A stretch of DNA of 64,000 nt from Pseudomonas fragi (GTDB lineage: Bacteria; Pseudomonadota; Gammaproteobacteria; Pseudomonadales; Pseudomonadaceae), in the NCBI RefSeq assembly GCF_002269505.1, contig NZ_NQKQ01000011.1:99815-163814 (forward strand). The letters are read 5' to 3'. Positions within the stretch are counted from its first letter, which is position 1. Each line of letters starts with the position of its first letter. Of the stretch, positions 43,073 through 52,144 are shown piece by piece. The notes beneath the pieces are model-generated. The model was not told the DNA's origin. It saw nothing but the letters and a program-made list of their open reading frames with translations, and did not search any database. The position numbers were made by a program, and so were the translations under genes.

Positions 43073-45469
43073 TTATTTTCGCAGAAAACCTAGCTCATAA
43101 ACGTTCATACGCAATTTTTCGCTCAGCTCTTTATAAGAGTTTTCAAATGACGCAAAGCTAACAGGCACGTTATGACTGCTTTTTGCTCGCTCACGTAAGG
43201 CTTTGCGTATTTGATACCAGCCTACGTCGGGTCTGTTCAACTTGTACGCTTCACGAACTGCTCGAATATCCACATAGGAAAAATAACTTTTCCAAATTTC
43301 TCGACCACAATCCAAAACTGCAACTGCCTCACTAGATAGTGTTTTTCCATCAAGAAATTGAACCATGAAGTCTGATTCAAAACGGTCTGGGGCACCGACT
43401 TCCAGCTCTGTAAATGGAATAAAATGATTTACTAGTGACCACTTAACACCATCCCAATCAATATCGTCAGCTCCGGCGGTTAAATTATATCCATTGAAGA
43501 GCATCCAAATTAAACAATCGTACTTAAACTCATCCGTCAAAAATTCGGCTGGTTGCAAAAACTGGTCTCTATCATTTAACCATGTAGGTTTAACTATTCT
43601 TCGCATTGCAAACACAATTGCAACCTGCAAAAGATTATTTTCGACAATATACAATCCACCACCATTGCCTCCTGTATATATCGAGGATGTTATGCAGGTT
43701 TCAATAGCCGCATGCTGTAAATCATTGTTGCTAGCATATAGATATCCCACCATTTCGTCGCATGAAGTCTTTTTACGTGGGTTTTTTGAAACAGTAACCG
43801 CATTTGATAATGGTAACGCAGGATTTTTGTTAGTTTTTGGCTTTTTAATCCATACGTTCAGATGAAGGTTATTAGGGAGATTGTAATATTTCTTCGCGCC
43901 TACCTGATTGCCTTTTTTATCAAGAACATCAACATCAAGCTCTACAATTGGCGTTTTCTGAGCTGCATTTTGGTTTGTCTTCCAAACCAAAAAACCAATT
44001 GGAAAATCCCCATTGATACCATCAAAGGCTTTACTATGAACAACGAAGCCACCTAAATATTCAGCGTTCCAATTATTCCTGAACTTCTCAAAATTTGGTG
44101 CATTGACATACTTCAAAGTACTGAACATTGCCAAAGTAGCATTCGGAAGCTCTTTTGATATCCGAGTAAGAAATTGAACAAATAATTCTTTACTAGCGTA
44201 CCCTTCAGTAGTCATAGAAGCATTTATTCGTGTTTTTTCAACACCAATTTTGTTTTTGTTTCCCTGCCCAACCCCAGCACCAGTTTCTCCATAGGGAGGA
44301 TTGATGAGAACTAGCAACTTCTTTCCTTCGCTAATTGCTTTTTGCAATTGAGGTGGAACTTTGCTTGTCAGACTATAATCAATGTCACCTGAATCAGTTA
44401 TATCGTCATTGAGGTAGTCATACTGAAATTTAATTGCAGCCGCACAGGTCTTAGTGGCTCTCATCACGTCAATATCTGCTTGGTCCAGAGTAGACATGAA
44501 AATATTGCGATGGTTACTATGCTTGACTTCCAAATTACCGACGCCGCAGCACATATCCCAAACAACATAATCTTTTTGCCAGTTTTTGCCTAAAGATTCA
44601 GACAGTTTGCCATATGCTTTATCTACCACATGAAGCGGCGTATAAAATGCCCCTTTGAAACTCCGCTCATTAATTGGAATGAGACTGTCTCGACGCTCTA
44701 GAAGATAATCCCTGTACTCAGATTTTGGAGGCTTGTGATATATCGCCCAAAATTCTCTGTAACCATCCTGATTACCTAAATCGTAATACTTACCAGCAAG
44801 GCTAAATATTGGGGCACCATTTTTGTGAAGCAGCTCGGCTGTGAGATTCGCATGTGTAGAAATTGTTCCATCGTGCATTATGTCGGCAAAAAATAGCAGA
44901 GCATAATCCTCAGCTTTAACGCCTGACAATTCTTCTCCAATCATCACAACCCATTTATCAAATACCTGTTTTAGGTTATCCGGGGTTATCTGTATTCGAA
45001 TAATATCGCCAGACTTAATTGCTTCCTTTGCCGTACTTATGAATTCTTCTTCGTGTGTAGATATTTTGAATGCTACGAAATGAGTACCGATATGCGCAGA
45101 AATTTCATCTAAGGCTTCTTGTGTATATTGGCTTGCAGATTTCCCCCACTTAACCGTTTTCTTTTTCAAAAAAGGCAATACGTCGCTGAGCTTCATAAGC
45201 GCAGCCTTTTCTGTATCTATTACGGCAAGGAATGGAGGGACTGTCTCACCTTTATCAACAGCAACTTGAACATAGTGCAATAGTTGGGTAAACATTGCGT
45301 AACACGAATTTTTTCCAGTGTCCTTAGCCTCAAACCACATTTCTTTGGTTTGAATGTCAATCAACCCTTTTGTGTAACTTTTCAACCCCAGCGCCTTAAT
45401 GTAAGCATCCTTTACATCTTCTTCGGTTCTGGCAGTTTTTAGGTTTGAATAAAGGCTCAAATCAAACAT
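43073..45469 (-). CDS. Adenine-type DNA methyltransferase with N-terminal nuclease-like domain (type IIG-like)
   Basis: A 798-residue protein. The methyltransferase core has the motif X-like KGAFYTP (272-278), SAM-binding motif I VWDMCCGVGN (303-312) and catalytic NPPYGE (390-395), the signature of N6-adenine or N4-cytosine methylases. The first 100 residues hold a PD-(D/E)xK-like pattern (IDIQTKEMWFEAKD, with Asp38, Glu47 and Lys49) that could be a nuclease. The C-terminal 300 residues would be the DNA-recognition part. There is no separate restriction or specificity gene, which fits a single-chain type IIG/IIL enzyme, or a defence methylase. AT-rich codon use matches the element. Confidence 0.82.
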   Translation of the reverse strand: MFDLSLYSNLKTARTEEDVKDAYIKALGLKSYTKGLIDIQTKEMWFEAKDTGKNSCYAMFTQLLHYVQVAVDKGETVPPFLAVIDTEKAALMKLSDVLPFLKKKTVKWGKSASQYTQEALDEISAHIGTHFVAFKISTHEEEFISTAKEAIKSGDIIRIQITPDNLKQVFDKWVVMIGEELSGVKAEDYALLFFADIMHDGTISTHANLTAELLHKNGAPIFSLAGKYYDLGNQDGYREFWAIYHKPPKSEYRDYLLERRDSLIPINERSFKGAFYTPLHVVDKAYGKLSESLGKNWQKDYVVWDMCCGVGNLEVKHSNHRNIFMSTLDQADIDVMRATKTCAAAIKFQYDYLNDDITDSGDIDYSLTSKVPPQLQKAISEGKKLLVLINPPYGETGAGVGQGNKNKIGVEKTRINASMTTEGYASKELFVQFLTRISKELPNATLAMFSTLKYVNAPNFEKFRNNWNAEYLGGFVVHSKAFDGINGDFPIGFLVWKTNQNAAQKTPIVELDVDVLDKKGNQVGAKKYYNLPNNLHLNVWIKKPKTNKNPALPLSNAVTVSKNPRKKTSCDEMVGYLYASNNDLQHAAIETCITSSIYTGGNGGGLYIVENNLLQVAIVFAMRRIVKPTWLNDRDQFLQPAEFLTDEFKYDCLIWMLFNGYNLTAGADDIDWDGVKWSLVNHFIPFTELEVGAPDRFESDFMVQFLDGKTLSSEAVAVLDCGREIWKSYFSYVDIRAVREAYKLNRPDVGWYQIRKALRERAKSSHNVPVSFASFENSYKELSEKLRMNVYELGFLRK

Positions 45470-45647
45470 CCTTTTAAGTTTAAAATTTCGCTAAAATATC
45501 AATTTATTAAACTGTTTCAGTATACTATTTTGTTTCGAAACTCTAAGCGCCTTCCTAATGCTTGTTGAGGTTCGAGATATTCTCATAATAACCAGTTCGA
45601 CTGGTTCAAAAACCCCTAAATCTTACAAAGCATTTTCTTCAAATTTC

Positions 45648-46628
45648 TCAGCTCATTTTCACACGCTTGAGCTGACTCCAATCTGTGCAAAAACTATCTG
45701 ACAGATAATCCCTTTTCATTGCCCAATGGGCAATGGGTGGCTCTATCGCTAACCTGATGCTTCCTCGACCATACCGGGCATTGATACCGTCCACGACCTT
45801 CATCAACACCTCAGAATTCCTCCTAGGCACCGGGGCGAACATGTCGGGTTGGTAGCCTTCACCCGTCACGAACTGGCTCAAAACAATCCCTGCCTTGGAA
45901 TAGCGATAACCCGGCGCGTAAATCTTACTCAGACCTTCAAGCGCGAGCGCTACAAATTCCCTTGTGTCATTACTGGGAGCGACCAAGCCACAGATAACCG
46001 CCCTGCTATAAGGCTTGTCATCGAATCGGCTTGTTTGGATAAAGACTTGAAGGCACGCAGCCAATTGGCCTTCACTTCGCAGCTTTGCACACGCTCTTGT
46101 GGCATACGTCGCTACCGCTTCACGAAGCCCATCAATGGACGTAATCCTCTGACCAAACGAACGTGTACTCGCTATGGTTTGCTTTGGCTCAGCGCCTTCA
46201 GAAAGCGCGTAACACGACACGCCTTCAAGCTCCATCGAGGTCTTCTCGACGTTTACATTGAATAGTTTTCGAAGCGATTTCTTATCATAACGGGCAAGGT
46301 CGATAGCCTTCTTGATACCCATGATTTCCAGTCGCTTTGACAGCTTCCTGCCAATCCCCCAAATCTCATCGACTGGCATCCAATGAAGGAGCTTGTCTCT
46401 ACGGATTTCATCCATCAGAACTACAACACCGCCCGTTTCCTTGCGCCATTTCTTTGCACTGAAATTCGCTGCCTTTGCGAGGGTTTTTGTAGGTCCAAAG
46501 CCAACACCAACCCCAATGCCAGTCTGCTTTTTAACTGCCAGTTGAATCTCACGCCCAAGCACTTCCAAATCCACCTTCATGCCCGAGCAGTCCAACCAAC
46601 TTTCGTCGATGTAAAGGAAAGATGTCAA
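45648..46628 (-). pseudogene. umuC: umuC C-terminal fragment (split by insertion)
   Basis: Encodes the last three-quarters of a UmuC-type Y-family polymerase: from the catalytic Asp-Glu (YIDESWLDCSG) through the GPTKTLAKAAN fingers, the GIGRKLSKRL helix-hairpin-helix and the little-finger region, to the usual C-terminus. The N-terminal 100 or so residues are missing and are found 15 kb away at 61484-61849. The first codons (Met-Thr-Ser-Phe-Leu) come from the inserted element; native sequence begins at 46610. It should not yield a functional polymerase. Confidence 0.93.
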
Positions 46629-46639
46629 CCCATGGACAT
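46629..46639. repeat. Left inverted terminal motif CCCATGGACAT
   Basis: Inverted copy of the motif at 61465-61475. It is itself part of GATGTC..GACATC, a pair of inverted arms eight bases apart, as in tyrosine recombinase core sites. Related copies (GATGTCCATA at 46681 and GTGTCCATGG at 46726) follow inside the element and could be arm sites. Confidence 0.65.
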
Positions 46640-47104
46640 CGATTTTGATGAATATTTGTGAGGGTTTAAATTAGGTATCCGATGTCCATAGACCACACGC
46701 ATTTTTCACAGAAATGGATCACGTGGTGTCCATGGCAAATACGCGAATTTTGTGGCGACGAAAACTAGCGTGATCAAGATGAGCCCGATCCAACAGTCCG
46801 AAGCTCATCCAACCTGGTTGTATAACTGGGGCTGTTAAGCTCTCTCCTCATTCCCCATTCAGGTGATACATGGACGCTGGCAGTCCGCAAAGTACTCGCC
46901 CCCCCTTTGGCATTCATCTCATCCAAAACATTCATCACTCGCCCGCTTGCCTCTGGCTGTGATGGGGCGAAAAGGTCGCCGGTGAATCATTTGTAATTTT
47001 TTGATGTGAAGGGTGACTCGGGAGAGGTGAAGGCCTGAGTCAGGTGGTGTGATTTCGAGCCGGAATACGCCTCACTGGCATAGGTCTCCCACAAAACAGT
47101 GAGG
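46640..47104. other. Left-end region of umuC element, no supported gene
   Basis: About 460 bases with two partial copies of the terminal motif near the edge (46681 and 46726). A 53-codon frame at 46774-46935 (minus) has no recognisable product. The region otherwise shows nothing I can support. Confidence 0.4.
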
Positions 47105-47482
47105 CTAGGCTTTGCTCATATGATGGCAAGGTAGACCATGAGTAAGGCCGCCTAGGGCGGCGGTGAGCACATTCTGTGTAGGGCCAGAGTTGATGCTGTA
47201 CCCTTCTGAGATTTCAAGTACCTTTTGATATTTAACCACGCGTTTGTACTGCCAGGATGACTAGCATGCAACCCAGGATCCCAGCATGAGAAAAGTCGGT
47301 CCGATCCAGAAGGAAAAATGTCTCTCTGGGCTGGCCAACGCACCTAGTTTTAGCAACTGAAAAATTAATCAGGATGACTCAATCACGAAACCCAATGCCA
47401 TAAGCGAAAGACTAGTTCGGTTCCAGGCCAGCAAGGTCCTCGCAGCGGTAAAAAACACTTGTGCATCGTTCAGGTCAGACAT
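47105..47482 (-). pseudogene. DUF202 (YidH-like) membrane protein with two in-frame stops
   Basis: The frame from the ATG at 47482 reads a typical DUF202 start (AQVFFTAARTLLAWNRTSLSLMALGFV) and continues in the same frame through a second helix (FWIGPTFLMLGSWVAC) and a tail (SWQYKRVVKYQKVLEI) to a stop at 47105, 126 codons in all. It is interrupted by TGA at 47369 and by TAG after WVAC. Length and helix pattern fit the family. Two nonsense changes without any frameshift suggest recent decay. Confidence 0.72.
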
Positions 47483-47727
47483 TAAATTATCCTTGCTTAA
47501 ACGATTGTTGATTTGGTTCCAGCCAAGTAGCAAATCTGCTCAGCGACTGAATTTATTAAGTAAGACACATAGACGGTAGAGGTTTTTTTATTACTTAGGT
47601 GCCAGATCTAGTGATCTAATGAAAATTGAACTGCTCTAGTATCCGGTTCAAGGATCGGATGTTGTAGGTTACGCAGAAATGCCACTCACACACAATCGGT
47701 ATATATACGTTTTTTTGTGATTCTGAG
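47483..47727. other. Gap between DUF202 pseudogene and haem protein gene
   Basis: AT-rich, with tatatatacgtttttttgtg near the 3' end of the DUF3365 gene. I see no gene. It may contain the terminator of the leftward sulfur operon, but no clean hairpin is visible. Confidence 0.35.
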
Positions 47728-48285
47728 TTAATCATTTGCTGGCACTATGACTCGGCGCAGAGTAAACGCACCGCGCAGCTCTCCTAGAGCAAAGCCGCGG
47801 GCTTTATCCTGCGGGTAGCGTCGATCTATTACAGCAGTCAGTTCCGGTTTTATCTCCTTGCCATGGCATCCTAAGCACGCTTCACCTGTGGGGATAGCCT
47901 TCATCATACGGAATTCACCCTTTACGATTTCCGAATGCGCTAAACCAGATAATGCTTCACCCGCCGCAGCGCGCTTAACAAATTGCTCAAGCACCTGCTT
48001 TTCCCAAGCATCTGGTACGTTACCCGGATTTCGAACCTTTAATGCTGTGCGACCCACAACCCACGGTGTTTGACTGTGCTGATCAGCAATTTGCGGTGCG
48101 AGCAACTGGCAAGCCTCAACGGCTTTGACTGGTCCACCTGTCTGCATAGCTGATTTCACGGTGTCCATAAGATGCTGCTGGAAGGGGGGAATAAGAATTG
48201 CCCCTTCAGCAGTCATCTTTTCGAGATCGTCAGCATAGGCTCCAACACTCAATGCTCCGCTCAGAAAAATCGTTACCATCCGCAT
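47728..48285 (-). CDS. DUF3365 (Tll0287-like) periplasmic c-type haem protein
   Basis: A 185-residue exported protein: signal peptide (MRMVTIFLSGALSVGAYA), a helical domain and a single haem-binding CxxCH motif (EACLGCHGKE, near residue 136). DUF3365/Tll0287 domains bind one haem c and are seen as redox sensors or electron carriers. AGGAG precedes the ATG. It is the last gene of the leftward bigR-type operon, so it may sense or move electrons in sulfide oxidation; that role is inferred. Confidence 0.85.
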   Translation of the reverse strand: MRMVTIFLSGALSVGAYADDLEKMTAEGAILIPPFQQHLMDTVKSAMQTGGPVKAVEACQLLAPQIADQHSQTPWVVGRTALKVRNPGNVPDAWEKQVLEQFVKRAAAGEALSGLAHSEIVKGEFRMMKAIPTGEACLGCHGKEIKPELTAVIDRRYPQDKARGFALGELRGAFTLRRVIVPAND

Positions 48286-48446
48286 ATCAATCTCCTCATA
48301 CTTTTATCGATCGAACTGTTGGGGTTAACAAACATGGCCTTGGCGGCGGTGTTGGAGCACGATCTGAAACGTGCATCTGCCCTTGTCAGGTGGCGACGGC
48401 ATTGGTGCATGCCAATTATTTAAGTGAATCAATGAACGACAGCAAC

Positions 48447-49310
48447 TCAGAGAACGTTAAGTGGAATTTTCAGGTAGCAAGTGCCATTGCCTTCAGCTGG
48501 AGGCAAATTACCTGCTCGCATGTTCACTTGCACGGATGGCAGGATAAGTGTCGGCATGCACAACGTAGCGTCCCGTGCTTGGCGCATAGCAACGAAATCT
48601 GCTTCGCCAGTGCCCTCATGCACATGAACGTTATGGGCTCTTTGCTCGGCAATGGTGGTTTCATTGCGGTAGTCATCTCGACCCGGTGCCTTGTAGTCGT
48701 GGCACATAAACAAACGGGTATCGTCGGGCAACTCGAACAACTTTTGAATGGACTGGAAGAGTTTTCGCGCATCGCCGCCGGGAAAATCGCATCGGGCAGT
48801 GCCGTAATCAGGCATGAACAGCGTATCGCCGACAAAACCGGCATCACCGATTAGATAGGTCATGCAGGCCGGTGTATGTCCTGGTGTGTGGATGGCGTGC
48901 GCTTCGATCCCTCCGACCAAAAAGCGCTCACCGTCTTTCAGCAGCCGGTCGAATTGACGACCATCAGTGGCAAACTCGCTGCCAACGTTGAACAACTTAC
49001 CAAAAGTATTCTGAACCACGGTGATCTGCTCGCCGATGGCCAGTTGGCCGCCCAACTCGCGCTTTAGATACTGCGCTGCGGAAAGATGATCGGCATGTAC
49101 ATGGGTTTCCAGTAACCACTCCACCGTAAGGGCTTGCTCCCGCACGTAGGCAATTAGACGTTCCGCGCTTTTGCAAGACGTGCGACCCGATGCGGGATCG
49201 TAATCCAGCACTGAGTCGATAACGGCGCAGTGACCTGTATTCGGATCACTGACAACATAGCTGTAGGTATAGGTAGCAGGGTCAAAAAAAGCTTCTACAT
49301 GGGGTTTCAT
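48447..49310 (-). CDS. blh: Persulfide dioxygenase-like metallo-beta-lactamase (Blh/ETHE1 type)
   Basis: Iron-dependent sulfur dioxygenase of 287 residues that oxidises glutathione persulfide to sulfite in the cytoplasm. The metal motif THVHADHLSAA is near residue 70, with later ligands in HTPGHTPACMTY, FVGDTLFMPDYGTARCDFPGG and MCHDY. The C-terminal PTLILPSVQVNMRAG block is characteristic of the Blh branch. The start is set at 49310; a further 20 upstream codons are not conserved. It belongs to the BigR-controlled group and is about 70% like the second copy at 53867 by eye. Confidence 0.9.
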   Translation of the reverse strand: MKPHVEAFFDPATYTYSYVVSDPNTGHCAVIDSVLDYDPASGRTSCKSAERLIAYVREQALTVEWLLETHVHADHLSAAQYLKRELGGQLAIGEQITVVQNTFGKLFNVGSEFATDGRQFDRLLKDGERFLVGGIEAHAIHTPGHTPACMTYLIGDAGFVGDTLFMPDYGTARCDFPGGDARKLFQSIQKLFELPDDTRLFMCHDYKAPGRDDYRNETTIAEQRAHNVHVHEGTGEADFVAMRQARDATLCMPTLILPSVQVNMRAGNLPPAEGNGTCYLKIPLNVL

Positions 49311-49446
49311 GATGGAATTCTCTTTTCGATATACGAAGTGGAGTGCTGATCTACCAACGGGCTTTGGCAAGGAACCGTGATCAGCAATGCTTATCTAAAC
49401 CACCACGGGCACCTTCAGGCGCCCGCCAGTGTGCAACGGTGGTCGC

Positions 49447-49635
49447 TCAGCAACGGTTACAGGTTTTGATGCCAAGCAATGTATAGACAGGGCAGAAACG
49501 GAAAATGCCGGTGACCAGCGGCACTAAGCCAATCCAACCCCACACGCCGATCACACCGGATAGACTGAGGCCAATGAGAAGAAGACCGGCGACAATGCGC
49601 AGGCTACGGTCAATAGTTCCAATATTCGCTTTCAT
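49447..49635 (-). CDS. DUF2892 (YgaP C-terminal-like) inner membrane protein
   Basis: A 62-residue protein with two membrane helices and the family opening MKANIGTIDRSLRI and end CPVYTLLGIKTC. In E. coli YgaP this domain anchors a rhodanese; here it is stand-alone. Such genes are common next to persulfide dioxygenases and YeeE/YedE proteins, which fits a role in sulfur trafficking. Confidence 0.85.
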   Translation of the reverse strand: MKANIGTIDRSLRIVAGLLLIGLSLSGVIGVWGWIGLVPLVTGIFRFCPVYTLLGIKTCNRC

Positions 49636-49648
49636 GGCGATCTCCCGA

Positions 49649-50068
49649 TCAATGGCTGCGCCGGGTCTCCAGCGCAGTAAACAACAACATGCCGGCCAGC
49701 ATGGCCAACATGAATACGATCACTTGCCAATGTCCCGTCAACAAAATTGCCACTGCGGGGCCAGGACAGATGCCCGCTATTCCCCAGCCGATGCCGAACA
49801 ATAGGCTCCCGCCAATCAAGCGCGGGTCCAACTCACGTTTGATCGGTAGCTGCATTGGCCTTCCCAGCAGCGAACTGGATTGTTGTCGCGCCCAGGTTAA
49901 CGGGACAACGGCGATGCCAATGGCCCCGATTATGACCAATGCCAAGGAAGGATCCCAAGCACCAGTTAAATCCAAGAAAGCGAGTACTTTGCTCGGGTTG
50001 GCCATGCCCGCCAGAAGCAGACCTAAGCCGAACAGCAGACCAGCAATGAATGCACTCAGTTTGATCAT
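49649..50068 (-). CDS. YeeE/YedE-family membrane protein (second half)
   Basis: A 139-residue membrane protein with about four helices and the family motif GIAGICPGPA near residue 113 with its Cys. YeeE/YedE proteins import thiosulfate or related sulfur compounds; here the transporter is split into two adjacent genes. It starts within the end of the other half (four-base overlap), so they are made together and likely pair. Confidence 0.88.
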   Translation of the reverse strand: MIKLSAFIAGLLFGLGLLLAGMANPSKVLAFLDLTGAWDPSLALVIIGAIGIAVVPLTWARQQSSSLLGRPMQLPIKRELDPRLIGGSLLFGIGWGIAGICPGPAVAILLTGHWQVIVFMLAMLAGMLLFTALETRRSH

Positions 50069-50505
50069 GTCCACCCCCTCAGAAGATGACGCAAGACAAA
50101 CACTGTGGCGAAACCAGTGGACATAAAGCACACAGTGGCGGCCATTGATCGCGGCGAAAGGCGAGATATGCCGCACACCCCGTGGCCACTGGTGCAACCA
50201 GAACCGTATCGTGTGCCGATGCCCACCAATACACCGGCGACGATCAATCCGAACCAGCCACTTTGGAACTCAATCTGCGGCAGCGTGGCGAACAAGCTCC
50301 ATAGAAGCGGCGCGATTAGTAGGCCCAGGAGAAAAAGTGCTTTCTCACTCCCCCCCTCGTTCCCACGTTGTAAAAGACTGCCGATAAGACCGCTGATGCC
50401 TGCGATACGCCCGTTGGCGACGACGAATAGACTGACCGCCAAGCCAATCAATGCACCGCCTGCAAGGGATGACCAGGGAGAGAAGTTGAGCCAGTCGACA
50501 TTCAT
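50065..50505 (-). CDS. YeeE/YedE-family membrane protein (first half)
   Basis: A 146-residue membrane protein with about four helices and the signature GIGTRYGSGCTSGHGVCGISRLS, whose Cys residues are the sulfur-relay sites of the family. It overlaps the regulator gene by four bases and the second half by four bases, giving a tightly coupled bigR-yeeE-yeeE unit as in other bigR operons. Confidence 0.9.
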   Translation of the reverse strand: MNVDWLNFSPWSSLAGGALIGLAVSLFVVANGRIAGISGLIGSLLQRGNEGGSEKALFLLGLLIAPLLWSLFATLPQIEFQSGWFGLIVAGVLVGIGTRYGSGCTSGHGVCGISRLSPRSMAATVCFMSTGFATVFVLRHLLRGWT

Positions 50506-50816
50506 TCAGCCTCTCCTGCGCAAAACTGTTGATACAGCGTTTGTATGACTGCCAATGCTACGGGGCTACCGATGCGATAGAATACTTGCTTGCCGTCACG
50601 TCTGGTTTCCACTAACCCCTCGCGGCGAAGGACTGCTAGTTGTTGAGAAAGCGTTGGCTGCCTTATCCCCAACAATAACTCCAGATCGCTAACATTGCGC
50701 TCGCCTTGGGACAACTGACATAGCAGCAGCAAACGATCCGAATTGGCCAAGGCTTTCAGAAATTGGCTTGCAGCATCAGCATTTTCTCGTAGGTGGGCAA
50801 TATTTATCTCAAGCAT
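50502..50816 (-). CDS. bigR: ArsR-family persulfide sensor, BigR/SqrR type
   Basis: Repressor of 104 residues with an ArsR winged helix-turn-helix (ERNVSDLELLLGIRQPTLSQQL, residues 39-60). Only two Cys are present, Cys33 and Cys99, exactly 66 residues apart, as in BigR (42/108) and SqrR (41/107), where reactive sulfur species link the pair and release DNA. It leads the operon with YeeE/YedE and the dioxygenase and should repress it until persulfide rises. An alternative GTG start lies at 50831. Confidence 0.88.
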   Translation of the reverse strand: MLEINIAHLRENADAASQFLKALANSDRLLLLCQLSQGERNVSDLELLLGIRQPTLSQQLAVLRREGLVETRRDGKQVFYRIGSPVALAVIQTLYQQFCAGEAE

Positions 50817-50889
50817 AAAATGTTGATGCACCTCTTCTATTACATTTGTTTTTTCGACGCATTCTCGATCAGTTATTTTTATATCAGAA

Positions 50890-50902
50890 CTTAATAATTA
50901 AG
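50890..50902. promoter_or_regulatory. Candidate BigR operator
   Basis: CTTAATAATTAAG, a perfect AT-rich palindrome about 75 bases ahead of the regulator start, followed by ttgataattaattgattgat. AT-rich palindromes are known BigR targets. It overlaps the end of the small lipoprotein gene. Confidence 0.4.
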
Positions 50903-51065
50903 AACCTTGATAATTAATTGATTGATCCTTTGAAAAATAATGTTTATTAGGATCAATTGCGTCATAGGCAGCAGGATCTGCCTCCCTTTTTAACTGGGCA
51001 CGCTCCAAAAAAGTGCAACCCGAGAGAATAGATATTGAAACTAGCAAAGCAAGAAGGACTTTCAT
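50898..51065 (-). CDS. Small lipoprotein, 55 residues
   Basis: Starts MKVLLALLVSISILSGC with a clear lipobox (LSGC), then a short polar mature part of about 38 residues (ERAQLKREADPAAYDAIDP). AGAG lies upstream of the ATG. It lies between the TauE-type exporter and the BigR gene, on the same strand. Function unknown; probably an outer or inner membrane anchored peptide. Confidence 0.6.
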   Translation of the reverse strand: MKVLLALLVSISILSGCTFLERAQLKREADPAAYDAIDPNKHYFSKDQSINYQGS

Positions 51066-51315
51066 GTTGTCATCTCTAGTCAGTTAGTAACTTGCTACGG
51101 CCCAGATGCTAAGATTTACCTTATCATAATATGTATTTCTTGCAACTGTTTTTTTAGGTTTCTAACAAGCGCCTGTAACGCCGCCCTCAGCGGCATCGCT
51201 ACCATTTACAGTTGGATAGGGCATCTTTACTAGCATCGAAGTCTCTTGGAGGCATCAGCGTTCGATTTTGTGCTAAAGAGGTAGTGAAACCGTATGCTTT
51301 TGTAAGCTCGAGTTT

Positions 51316-52116
51316 TTAAATACTTTTTACAAGCAAAGCCAGTGCAACAATCACCGAAACAGCGGCAAATCCTTTTTGTAAATGTGGACCCGCTAACCGG
51401 GCAGCGACCAAGCGCCCACAAATCATTCCAACCAATGCTCCAAGCGAGAACGGTAGGGCAATCGCCCACTGCAGGTGCCCTGTTGCAGAGCTTGCAGCAA
51501 CTCCGGAAATTGAAACTAACGCAATAACGGCAAGAGACGTTGCAAGCACTGACTGCGCTGTCAAATTGGTATATCGCTGGAGCGCCGGTACCATTACAAA
51601 ACCACCACCCACCCCTAGCAAGCCAGAAAGCGCTCCTGCGACTATGCCGGAAAGTGTTAGTGCCCACGCGCAAGGGCCAGTCCAGTTAAGCTTTCCTCGG
51701 TTGACGTCCAATAGACAAGGTGGTGGTTTAGATGTGACGTTGCCCTTTAACTCCGTGGAGGGGGCGAGCGATCGTTGATAGACCCGAAACGCAACGTACA
51801 TCAGCACGAAGGCAAACATGATCGTCAACGGGCGATTAGGTGTGCGCTGCGCCAGCCAAAGGCCAAGGGGAGAACAGACGATCCCAGCGCCTGCAATTAA
51901 CAGCGCGGCTTTATAGCGAACGGTGCCGTTTTTGAGTCCCATCGCGGCACCCAAGGTCGCGGCTAAACCGACAGCCAGTAAACCAATCGGCCCTGCCTCG
52001 GCCATGCTCAATCCAACTCCAAACACCAGTAATGGAACAGCCAGTATTCCTCCTCCGGCGCCGGTCAGAGCCAGAATGACTCCAACGGTAAGTCCAAGCA
52101 GTAAGACAACAATCAT
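51316..52116 (-). CDS. TauE/SafE-family sulfite/organosulfonate exporter
   Basis: Inner-membrane protein of 266 residues with about eight helices and two copies of the family Gly-rich motif (ALTGAGGGILAVPLL near residue 15 and SGLLGVGGGFVMVPAL near 165). TauE proteins export sulfite or related anions. It follows the SQR fusion gene by 28 bases, so it would remove the sulfite made by persulfide dioxygenase. The start is the ATG at 52116, with AAGGAGGATC ahead of it. Confidence 0.9.
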   Translation of the reverse strand: MIVVLLLGLTVGVILALTGAGGGILAVPLLVFGVGLSMAEAGPIGLLAVGLAATLGAAMGLKNGTVRYKAALLIAGAGIVCSPLGLWLAQRTPNRPLTIMFAFVLMYVAFRVYQRSLAPSTELKGNVTSKPPPCLLDVNRGKLNWTGPCAWALTLSGIVAGALSGLLGVGGGFVMVPALQRYTNLTAQSVLATSLAVIALVSISGVAASSATGHLQWAIALPFSLGALVGMICGRLVAARLAGPHLQKGFAAVSVIVALALLVKSI

Positions 52117-52144
52117 CTGATCCTCCTTGCTTTTAGTTCTAATT

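Noticed and set aside
46774..46935. 53-codon frame on the minus strand near the left end of the umuC element
   Set aside because: Has a plausible ribosome site but no recognised product or conservation signal; kept only as part of the gap note.
47152..47343. 63-codon minus-strand frame in the left part of the umuC element
   Set aside because: It is a different frame over the DUF202 pseudogene, whose own frame gives the family sequence.
47369..47371. TGA in the DUF202 frame read as selenocysteine
   Set aside because: A second in-frame stop is TAG and there is no Cys at this place in the family, so plain decay is simpler.
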